Shown: one piece after another, positions 28,401-40,400 of the stretch
Position numbering within the stretch: the stretch's first letter is position 1
How the letters are laid out: each line of letters begins with the position of its first letter
Source: Ricordea florida
Taxonomy: Eukaryota > Cnidaria > Anthozoa > Corallimorpharia > Ricordeidae
NCBI GenBank assembly: GCA_949710005.1
Contig: OX453273.1
Coordinates: 32,960,250 to 33,024,249, forward strand
Reading direction: 5' to 3'
DNA length: 64,000 nt
Notes under the pieces: generated by a model
Told to the model about the DNA's origin: nothing
What the model saw: only the letters and a program-made list of their open reading frames with translations
Databases searched by the model: none
Made by a program: the position numbers and the translations under genes

Positions 28401-31400
28401 TTTGGTAAGGCAAAGGTGCACACGAGCCTTTAGGCCCAAAAGGCCGGAGCTTATCCCGATTTCTATAGCATGAAGCACCTGGTAGGGGCTCGAATTCAAA
28501 ACCGTCTGCACAGAAGTCCGGCAAGCTAACCACTACACCCCCGTGCCTCCACTTCTATGGGTTACCGGTGTAATAAAGCACTTGGGATATTGAGAGAACA
28601 CTAGAAGGGCTTGTAAATTTTCTCGTGTTCTCCCAACATCCCGTTGGTTTGTTATGCCGGTAAACTCATAAAAACGGCGGTTTATTGCTTAAATAAACAA
28701 TAAAAATACATACCATTACAATAATCAGTAGCTGAAACATCGTCAAGTGAGATATCGCCTTGTGAAGCGCTTCCTACAAAACCTTCAAATACAAGCTGAA
28801 AACAATATAGGACATCAGTGAGTGACTTACCATTGTTTTTCTTGTTGTCGTTGTTGTTATTTATGAAAACATTGTAGGTTATTGTGCAACAGGTTAAGAA
28901 ATTAAATCCTTCGTTTTGATTGAGGGTAATCATGTAAGCTCACGTTCCGCCGCCAAAAATATCTCAGTACTTTTCTGACAATGAATATTACAGTACGACA
29001 ACTCGAACCAAGGCCAGCCAAATAAATAGAGGATATTACACGGTGGCGCGAAGATATGAATTTTATTTTCGAGTGGCAAAACAATATTTTACGAACGAGC
29101 GCAGCGAGTGAGTAAAATATTGTTTTTGCCACGAGAAAAAAAATTCATATCTTCAAGCCGCCGTGTAATGTTCTTATTATTATATAGACAAGAAGACATC
29201 GATACAAATTTCGGAGGGAAATTACCGAAATTACGTCATCAATAAACTCACCTGTAAGATTTTTTTTTTTATTTATTTTTTTTTATTTTACAAATACTGG
29301 ACAAATCTACGGTACACTAATTACAATATGAAACATAGACTACTTACGAAACGAAACGATAGTTACAATACGAATATTAAAATTATACGAAATTTATACT
29401 AACACGAAGGTAGAACTGAAGAAAAAAAAAAAAAACTTACAAACTTACTGTCGCTATAACGTACCTACAAAACTAACGGAGCTTAAACTAATACAATACG
29501 TATAGAAAAAAAAAAGGTGCTAACACAACACACACACACACACACACACACCACGCCCACCACGCCCACGCACACAAGCAATAATAGGAAAAAGTACCTT
29601 ACTCAAATTTTCATTATTTTATATTTAAGCTTACTTATGTAATTCACGCATCGCAGTTGCAAAGAGTGGTCCATTTTGTTCTATATTTTTCGTAATTGGA
29701 ATTTTTGATGGCCATTTGTCTTTCACATTTAATCTTGCTGTTTAGTAAGGCAAGAAAGACCTTTAAACTTGGAGTCTCTGACTGGTTTCTTGCAAGAAAA
29801 ACATGATATTTAGCGATAAGAAGATAGTGGTTCAACGCATAAAAGGAGGTAATTTCAGGTTTGTAACCGTACAGGATTTCAATATTGTTAGGATTAATGT
29901 TGTCAGAGCGCTTATTATTCCACCACATCATTATGTCTTGCCAAAAGATTTTAACGTCGGGGCATTCACACAGCATGTGAATAAGCGTTTCGTTTGAAAA
30001 AAGGCAGCGTTCACATTTTGGTGAAACTTTAATATTCATTTTATAAAGCGAGTGATTAGTGGGTATGATGTTATGTATTAGTTTAAATTGGAAGCTCCTC
30101 AGTTTATTTTCGACAGTGACTTTGAAAGGAAGTTCATAGACTGCCTTTACATTCGACACTTGCTTTCTAAGACTGATTTCAACGATGGGAGGGGAGAAAG
30201 ATCTTTCTGCAAGCATCACGCGAGCTTTTTTAGTAGAGGAGGTGTCAAGTGATGGAACTGGTTCGTTATCGCCATTTGCGACATTACCTACGATTTCGCT
30301 TTTCCAAATTTTAGGAATTGCCGCGAGAACACCAGCATAATCGAGAAAAGTACAGCGAACACCGAATTTGCATTTGAAATTTTCGAAAGAAAGGAACTGG
30401 CCATGGATGTCTAGGAGGTCACTTATTTTCAAAATACCTTTATTAGCCCATGCTTTATAATAAAAAGATTTACCATCTATCTTTATAAATCGATTATTCC
30501 AAATGATTTCTTGTATAAATTCCTTTGCGTTACGTGGGTCTTTGGAATTGAGTTCTTGCCACACCGCTAGAACATTTTTATAAAAAACAGAGAGATTCTT
30601 GAGGTCGAGTAATTTAAGATCGTAATTACATTGAAATAAGAGAGTTCCACCGACATTACTTAATAGCGAATCGAGGAGGGCACACCAGTGGCGATCATTT
30701 GCTTTACAGTACCGATTAACCCACGCAATCTTGAGCGATTTAACAACGTCAGCAAAATCGAACATATTGAGACCACCATTGCGTATTGGGCCCGTTAGAG
30801 TTTTTCTTTTGATTTTATCTGGTTTAAAGTTCCAAATAAAGGAGAAGATATTATTGCTGACTTCTTTTACAAATTCGACGGGAACGTTTAATACAGAGCA
30901 ACTATAAACAAGTTTGGCAAGAGCTAAGCTTTTGACGATAGCAATTCTGCCTAAGATCGTTAAATGTCTGCCTGACCGAGTATTTAGAACTTTTTTGAGT
31001 TTGGCGAGCCTCTCGTCGAAATTGATTTTATTACCAACCTGGACATGATAAGAAAAAGCGATTCCAAGCGCAATGACGTAGTGCTTCGGCCAAGAAATGC
31101 CGAAAGGTTCGTCTTTGTCTAATCGAGTTTTCAAAGGGCCAAGCCACATACCCTCCGTTTTCGATTTATTAATTTTCAAGCCGGAAAGGTTACCAAACTG
31201 GTCGAGAAGAGAGAGTAGGGATGCCGCAGATGAATAGTCGCGAATAAAAGCAGTGGTGTCATCGGCGTACATACTGAGTTTAGTGATCTTATTTCCGTTT
31301 TCAAGTCCTTTGATTGATTGATTAATTCTTATTTGGTGGGCGAGTGGCTCCACAGCGAGGACAAAGAGCAATCCTGAGAGAGGACACCCCTGTCTCACAC

Positions 31401-34400
31401 CTCTTTGGAGAGGAAAGAATTCTGACGAGTAGCCATTATTGACAACACAGCTAGAGATATTGGTGTAAAACGTTTGGATCCAGTTGAGGAAACTTGGACC
31501 AAAGTTCATAGTGTTAAGCACTTTAAAAAGAAAGTACCATTCTAAAGAATCAAAGGCCTTTTCGAAGTCAAGAAAAAGTATCATTCCTTCCTTGTTTTCA
31601 TGTTTCACCTGTAAGATTATGGAAAATAAACCACTCGGGTCCCGGATGTAGTTTTTATGAATTTTACAAGTGGTATATTTTCCAGTAAAACACTCGTGTC
31701 TACATAATAACTTTTCACACAAATTTTGGATATCTGTTTTTGACCCTGAAGAACAGATTTGTGGCGAGTTTCTACCGACTAAAATGATTCTTTTTTGATC
31801 TTGGCATGTTTTGTACAGTTATAGAGCACAATATATGCATTTAAAGCGAAATATAAGATATTTGTAGAGATCCTATTGTTTAGATACTTGATCGCGATTG
31901 GATAATTTGTATGAAAATTTGTTTACGTGGCCTTGCTTCGAGTTGTCGCCCTGTAATAAATATAATGCTATATTCAAATAATATATATTTTATATTTGAT
32001 ATATCAAATGATAACATTGTGCAATAGACAATAATCCCTTGTTTCATCAGGGAGGATGGATATCAGTCTAATTCTCTTTTGGCTCATCGAGACAAGTATT
32101 CAACCATCTTGACCGTTCAAGTTAAGTCAATCGCTCATACGTTTAGAGATGATGTTATAATGATTATTGTTAACTGTGTCCATATACCTCACTGTCAGAT
32201 CCGTTTACCATGACTTGTGCTTGTATCCAATCAAATCCTTGCTCCCCAGTGACAGAGAAGACAGTATCTTTGTCAACAAGCAGATTTAGTCTACCTATGG
32301 CCGGTCCGTGCATGTGATAAAAAAACGACAGGCAAAAAGAGCCAGAAAATCGACCAAACACCAGCTTAGCCGAATCGTCCTCTTTCCTGGGATAATCTGT
32401 CTCTGTATATAAATAATTTCCTAAAGTCATAAACAGAAAGAAAGAAAAAACATCTGTAAAATGCAAGTTGACAATGAGGTTATTAATCTGTGATACAGCT
32501 GCTTTTGAGAGCTGAAGTCTGTAAATATCGAGAACCTGGCGCCAGTCGCGGAAATTTCGATTTCTCAATATCTTGACCAGATATCCGTATGGTGAGTAAT
32601 TTCGAAAATACTATTCAAAACTTCTGAGGCGCCTAAGTTTTTTCGAAATCCGGGCAAAGTTTGAAAAACGCCACTTTCGCTTCCCACTGTGGTCGAAAGA
32701 ATATAAATTCTACCTCGTCACCATGCTAGGAGATCCCATGAGATTGCTTGACCGTGCGCGGATCCGTGCTTCACGGGCTTTTGATCAGTGGAATACGTGT
32801 TTTCGATTCTGGTTGCAAGACATCGGCGTTTCCCCTCCGTTTTCCTTATACTGCAACCCCGGAAATGTTAAAAACGCTTGGGACTTTGCCTAAGCATTAA
32901 GGTACCCATTTTTATCCTGACATACGCTTTTCAGTGTACAGGAAGCAAAATAGTCAAAATTAAATAGACAAGCTGCACACGGTTCAGTCACATGGCAAGT
33001 AGTGGCACAATGACTTTAACTTTGGCGCTCCTCGAAAAAAAGCTTGTGTGTATGTCTAAAGCTAATAACATCACAAGTGCCAAACCGCCACAGTGAAATG
33101 CTGACACTGAAGGAAGCAAGGGAAAATCTTCCTTGGCGACGACCGGTAGTGGCGCGTTTTTCCAGTTCACGCAGTTCCCATCTCGAAGAAGGAAAAGAGG
33201 AGGACAAATAAAAACACTGTACCGGATAACAGAGCAAAAATGATCACAGATCGGTCAGACGCGACCACAAAAAGAACAAACGCTAGCAGAGCTTCGGACT
33301 TGAGCAAAACTGTTTGAAATGGAAAAGGCGAGGAAAGTGCTGCCATGTCAATATCACCTCCTACTGACTTGAATCAGTTAACTAACGTTCTCCAAATATC
33401 ACTGAAAACAGGACTTGCCGGCATAGAAGAGTCAATGAAGGCATGTTTTAACAACCTGGGCAGGCTGATTCATGATTCAAAGAATACTACTGAGAACATT
33501 AGTGAATCAGAGCCAGAGGACTCGGATAGTGAAGACTAGCTCATAGACGAGTTGGCTGAGCCACCAGCGAAAAAAAAAAAACAGAAGATCGATAGTGGAT
33601 CGAGCTATTATCGAGAAGCTAACTAAAGATCTAGCACTGGATGATGAGAAAAGCCCGGAGTTAAACGCCCAAACTTTCAGGTTATGTGAAAAAGCTGCTG
33701 CGTGAGGCAAAACCAAACGAGACTAAACTAACCGAGCAGAAGCAGTATATACCTCCCAGCAACTGCGAAGGACTGACAGAAACAAGAGTAAATCCAAATG
33801 TTTGGAACAACCTAAGAGAAGTTGTAAGATCTAATGAAAGGAATGACTGCTGTTGTTACAGTCATGAACCACTTGCTCGAGGATGAGGATGGGGGACATT
33901 CGACCTCTGAGGACAAAATCAGCAAACTAATTGATGCTGTTATCCGCTTGGCTACTAAATTAAACTACGTCGCAGAGAAATGTTCGAACCTGAGTTGCAC
34001 TCAAGTTATCGGCACTTATGCAATTCATCTAACCCAATCACATACCAACTATTTGGTGATCTCTCCGAGGCAGTTAAAGACATAGCAGAAGCTAACAAGA
34101 TCACTTACTCAAGATAGTTACTCAAGGGAATTTTTCAGAACAGGCCTCCTTTGCCGAAGTATTCAGAAACATGGAATTTCAGCGCCACACTGCGTTACCT
34201 GCAGGGTCTGTCACCTGTTGAAGCACTGAAGCTGAAGGATTTGACATTTAAGCTAGTTACTTTAATCCTGTTAGTGTCCAATGCTGACCAAAGGGGACAA
34301 ACTGTCCACCTGTTAAATTTAGCAAACATGCGGACGTTCAATGACTCTTACACGTTCCTCTTCACAAAGCTTTTAAGGCAAACTAGATCTGGATTTTCCA

Positions 34401-37400
34401 ACCCTGCAATAATTTAAACTGCTTTCAGAGATCCGAGGCTGTGTATAGTTACCACCCTTAGGGAATTAGAGCCTTTAAGGGGCTCAGAAATACAACTTTT
34501 GGTTAGTTATTCAAAACCTCACAAGGCCCTCAGCAGAGTTACTATTAGCAGATGGGTTAAGAAAGTTTTGACGTGTTCTGGTATTGATACAATTTATAGG
34601 TTTAAGCCCCATAGTACTAGAGCAGCTGCAGTATCAGCAGATAAGAATGCCTCAGTGCCTTGAGATGAGATAGTACGCTTCAGAATCAACTTTTGCCACC
34701 TTTTACGACAAACCTGTTATCAAGGAGCTACAGGTTGCGTCCAGTGGGACGCTGATTGGTGAACTGACAAGTTGCATGACTACTTATTTGTACTACATTT
34801 AGGTAATGATTAAAGTCTGGTTGAGTTCATGCAACTGTCTTTGCTTACTGCGCGTGGCTTGCTTTGAAGTCTCATGGGATCGCCTAGCATGGTAACGAGG
34901 TAGAATTGGAAAATATAACCAGACTTCCCCTTAAGTTGAAGTTTGATTGAGATTCTACCGAGTTACCAAATGCTGGGGGATCACATGCACATCCCATCCA
35001 CCCTTGTTGGTTATACCTCTTACGCCACGCGCACTAAGGCGTTTAATACTGATCCGCGCATGCGCATGCAATCTCATATGATCCTCCACAAGAGAGAATG
35101 AGGTAAGAGAGCGAATCCCCCATACATGCCCCTCTTCCTATGAAAATTTTTTTCAATCTATTTTTGTTTCTGCGTCATGCGGCGTGGCTATTTTAATGTC
35201 GACATCTTATTGGTCAGTTAGAGTGATGTCATTTAATTTTAAACTCTGGCGGATTATAATTTCTCAGCTGATCATGCAGAAAACAACATGGCGTGTGATG
35301 TGAGCATCACTTTTGTTGACGAGTTGAGAAATTTCGACGTTAAAAAGTCTGGTAAAAACAGGCGCCGACGAGCAAAGTGGTCCTGGTTTGCTGCAATTGC
35401 CGAAGAAAACGGTTCCGATGTTGACCCGAGGGAGATAGCTGCCGAGCCAGGATCCCAATCAAACTCTTCGGCCAGTGAGTCGGAAAGATGAATCGATCGA
35501 AGAAGAGTCAAGCGAAGATACAATTTCAAGCGAAAATTCCACCGAGGAAAACGACGAATCTGACGAAAGCTTGGAAAAGCCCAAAGGAGATAGGAGATCT
35601 AGCAACGCAACGGTTATAGCGAGTTTCGCCCATAACGAGTTTCGCCCACATCGTTTCGCCCAGAACGTGAATGGCTTTGCCCAGAAGTAAAACGTCTACA
35701 ATCTAACTCAAGAAACGTCAACCTAAACGTGCGTATGTACAGAATGAAGGTTTTGAAACTAACACGTTATCGCTTTCACTGTTGAAACGTACACGAAAGA
35801 TAAGTTACGAATACGGATTCGAGAATACTAAAGAGAGGAATCGAGAGCTTTTAAAGATTGTATTTCTGACATAGGTGATGGCAACATATATTTTGAAATG
35901 AGATTAAAACTAGTATAGTTCATGAGTGCGCGCGCGTGGAATAGCTTACTCCGACAAAGCGTGCAAGTTTTCACTCTATTGTTTCCAAAGTGAAGTCAAA
36001 TGTAATTTGAATACGAATAGCAATTGTGTTTTAAATTACGCTGTGGCGATATGCCCGGCAGCCGAAAAATTTTACGGAATTTCCACTGTAAGGTTCTTTT
36101 AAACTTCTTGAGAGTATTAGATGTGTTCTAAGAATTGTTGAGCCATTCCAAAAACCATGTTGATTTTCTAGTTGACGAAATATCTGAACTTGGGCATACC
36201 GTAAAATCGCTGTGTTGTCGACACTTAAAAAATTTTGGCTCAGCCCGGCATTCAGAAATAGTCACCAAATTCCGGCAGAAAGTCTCATTCAAACCTAAGG
36301 AGAGTATTCGATATTTGTTAAGATATGCCAAGCGATTGTAAAAATTATTTTGTAGTGGACGTAGTGGACGAATTTTCCGAGCTTGTGCATACCGTGGAAT
36401 CGCTTGCTTCTCCACACTTAAAAGATTTGTGATCCGACTGCCGTGAAACTAGACCGCGCGGTCATGGGAACAAAATTCAAAAATAACCCTCGCAGCATGG
36501 CGCGAACTAAAAAAAGATTGAAAATAATTATCATGGGGCACAGGGATTCGCTCTCTTACCTCATTCTCTCTTGTCCTCCATCATTAGGTAACTTGGTAAA
36601 ATCTCAATCAAACTTCAACTTCCAAGTAAGTCTCCTTTAATTTTCAAATTTGCTGCACTTTCTTTTCGCTCGTACGGAACAACGTGCTTACATCTAGCAC
36701 TGTAATTCAGGCAGATTATTGTACATTTCTCGTTCTTTCAAAATCACAAAATAATAATACGATAGTTCTTGCCATTTCGAATTTCTTAGCCGTTACAAGA
36801 GCGAATTGCAGGTAACTTTAGCAGCAATAAAACCCTAGTGATACACGAATTTTGAACTTTAAACTATAATTCTCTCGACGTTAAACTTTAATACATGTAT
36901 TAAGTTGCCTGAAAATTTCATTAGCGGGCCCGACAGAAACGCAGTGTATATTTTGACATTCGACCCTTCCTGAAAACGTAATCCGCGTGACTGAGAATAC
37001 ACTTCTCGTCGAGCATTAAAAACTCGCCAGTGACATCCTTTCCAACATTAATAATCGTTTAAATCTAAAACAGAAGCCTTATATATAGGAAAGTAAATGT
37101 TTAAATCTCAGGAGCTATGCATTATCTTATCAGTCTTATCCACTGCTTAAAATGTGATCACGTTCATATTTTAAACGCTTATTTAAGATTCGCTATTGTA
37201 AAATAACCACTACATACCGGCTTTCTTTTACCAAACAAGTCTACACGACCATCTCCTAAGCTGTTGGAAAGTCCAAAACGCGAAAATTTTTCTTGACAAT
37301 AGTGGATTAATGCCATATACGTTCCTCAAAAGTTTCCAGAATAGATGGTGCAGCCATTGTGTTCCGTGATTCTGTTTACAAACGAAAGAACATTTTGAAA

Positions 37401-40400
37401 GTGACAATAACTATGTTTGACTGGTACTATATACTAACTGTTTGCTGTAAACGTCTTTTACCGGTCTCGATGTATTTTCCCTTCCTGATGAAAAAGGTGA
37501 CGATACTCGGAATAGTATCCGTGACAAGTCAGTGTTTTGCGTGACTAAACGTTTTTCGGACTGTTGCGTGGTGGGATCGGGAGTTTGGTCACACAAAACG
37601 CTTCTCACGGTTACTGTTGTCTGAGTGTTTATAGTTTATTTGGTTTCCCACAGGAAGAGAAATTACATCCAGACAAGTGAAAAAAGTACACAGTTAAAAG
37701 TATGTATCAAATATCAGTTAACCATAGTTACTGTCATTTTCAAAATATTCTTCCGTTTGTAAACAGAATCACGGAACACACTATACCTGCATCATCTATT
37801 CCGGGAACTTGGAAAGAAACGTATGAAAATACTCCACTGTTGTCACGAAAGACTTCGCGTTTTGGACTATCAACCAACTTAGAAGATGGCCGTGTAGACT
37901 TGTTTGGTAAAAGAAAGCCGGTATGTAGTAGTCACTTTACAAAAGCGAATCTATAAATAAGATTTAAAATATGAACATGATCACATCTGAAAAGATACTC
38001 AATATGTCAAAGGATTGATACATCTACTTTCTTATTTTTCGTCTAGATATTTTTCAGAAGGCCTCTTTATTAGATACAAGCTATTATTAATGTTGGAAAG
38101 GGTATAATTGGCGAATTTTTATTGCTCGACGAGAAGTGTTTTCCCAGTCACGCGGATTACGTTATTACACAAGAAAGGTCAAAGGTCAAAACATGCTTTG
38201 CGTTTCTCGCTGTTGACAGAGCCGATTTGTCAGGCGGCAAGGCTTGAAATTGCGACCGATGCTGTAGCCGATGCAACTAAATGTTCTTTCTTGGCCACTA
38301 AAAATTCGGGTTTAGTCGCCACGTTGGCGACTATTTTCGTTTGTTAAATAAACGACTGAAGGTGCAAAACAATTTCCTCAGTTTCGTTTATGCTTTTCTA
38401 CAGAATGAATTGATCAAAATCATGCAAATTAGAGGGCCTGTTAGGAGTAAATTCCGACAAGCGACATGGCCTTGAAACAGCGACACCAGGGAGCTGAAAT
38501 GACGACGAAAGACGAGTCGCTCACGCGAAATTACGACAGCTACCTCCTAACCTTCCAAATTGCGACGTGAAAAGGTTTGAAACTCAGACGGGCGACATAA
38601 AGAACCTCCCTAACAGGGCCTCAAATTAAGTCTTACTGTCTTTTCCTTCGAATGTTTAACTTTTAAAATTAAAATGGCGTTCAAATCACGACTGCGTTTT
38701 ATTCATAGTGATCGCGGGCGCTACATTTTTTTTGAAAGGCCACTGAATATAAAATCGCTTTGTTGCCGGGACTGGCTTTCGTAGCGCGTGCTTTCTTTCC
38801 TCCGAAAGCCATAAATTAATTATCTGTAGAGGAGGAAACACTACCGGAGCGATTTTCGTCATTTTCTGCTGTCCAGCAAATGCCAGGAAGCGAGATCGTT
38901 GTTGGAGTGCAAACAAGAAGAGTTTCAAAAGATTTCAAAATCGTTTGGTGAACAACAATAAATGAGGTTCTTATCTGATTTTCTGTCATTGTACATTCTG
39001 GCGACTACATTTTTTCTCTGAAAGTCACCAAATGTCGACTTGGAAATTTTTTCAAGCCCTGAGGCGGCTAGTGAAATTTTAAGAAAACGTAATCTTAGGG
39101 TTTAACCTCAAGAGAATTATAGTTTCAAGTTCAAAATTCATGTACCAGTAGGGTTTTGTTGCTGCTAAATCTACCTCAAATTCATTACAACACATGTGCC
39201 ATAAGCTACCCAAATTACAGTGTTGGATGTAGGCGCGTTGTTCCGTACGAGCGAAAAGAATATGCAGCAATTTTTCATTCGAAAATGGCCGGCGTTTTTC
39301 AAACTTTATCGGATTTCGAAAAAAAAAGACGCCCCAGGATTCTTTAATAGCATTTTCAAAAATAACTCAACATAGTGGTTATCTGGACAATCGCGACTGA
39401 AGCCGGATTCTCGATAGTTACAGAAATCAACTCTTACTTAGCAACTACAAATACAAAAGCAATCAAATTTTGTATACGCAAGCAATTATTTCGAATGCAG
39501 TTTTGGAAAAAATAAGCACAGCGGTTTAGAATAAGCAGAAGCAATTTTTTGAAAGCCTAAAATTAACGAGGCTTCATCAGTCTCAAGTTGCGCTCAAAAT
39601 TATTTTATTACCTTCAAAATTTAGTTTCAAATTCTGCCCTCAAGGTCAACTCTCTACGCATGCACTGTTTGAGATATAACATGTTTAATTATTATATTGG
39701 CATGCCCTCTGCCAATCAATATCTTGAAAATTTTGCATGTATATTATGGGAATAAAGCTTGCGTTAAATAGGCAAAAACACAAGAAACATAATTTTTTTC
39801 TTTTTTGGATTATGATGTTTAAAGATCCTGCCAATAACACACCTGTGCCTGAACTATGATCTCTGAGTGGACCAGTGCCATCTGTAGGGGTTCCGCCAGA
39901 TTTGAGGGTCCAATCAAAAGAGTCACCTGGTGACTGACGCCAGCCACATAAATCAGTGTCAAATGAACAAGATAATCCTTAAAAGGCAAAAAGAAAAAAA
40001 ATTCAGTCATCCAACTTAATTATACTCCGGCATGTTTTTGTTTTTCTGTTTTTTTTTTTATTCCAGGAAAGCTGTTATAACTTTTCACCGTAACGAAAAA
40101 TTAAAATGATACTCCTGAAACTAGAATGGGAAAAGAAAAAAAAACTCGTAGCCATAACCGTTACAGCTTAAATTGGTACGAATTGACCGAACACGCTGTG
40201 ATACCAATTACACTTTAAACTTGTGTCACAGACTTCAGATTAATCTTTTAAAACCAAATCTGAATTTTTAGGCCCCGTCCACACGATTCCGTATTCGTTT
40301 GAGAGCGTTCGTTTCTCCATGTTTAAAAAAATTCCTATCGTTTTCACCCATCCACACGCATACGATGACTAGATTTGAAAACGATAACTCTGAAACGATA

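Larger units (their letters stand above)
36640..39270. mobile_element. Large foldback element with nested insertions
   Basis: 36,640-37,440 pairs with 37,690-38,238 plus 39,062-39,270 as a reverse complement with scattered mismatches. Examples: ctcgtacggaacaacgtgct against its complement at 39.23 kb; aaacaagtctacacgaccat against 37.9 kb; gtaatccgcgtgactg against 38.15 kb. The spacer is roughly 250 bases. The right arm is interrupted by a hAT-like MITE. No protein is encoded. Confidence 0.75.

Noticed and set aside
31605-31722. First ~38 codons of the LINE reading frame as part of the reverse transcriptase
   Set aside because: They lie outside the target duplication at 31,605-31,618 and do not resemble RT sequence; the frame is open by chance.
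35288-35690. Two Ser/Glu-rich plus-strand ORFs as a host gene
   Set aside because: They lie inside an element with long inverted repeats, overlap in different frames and resemble no family.
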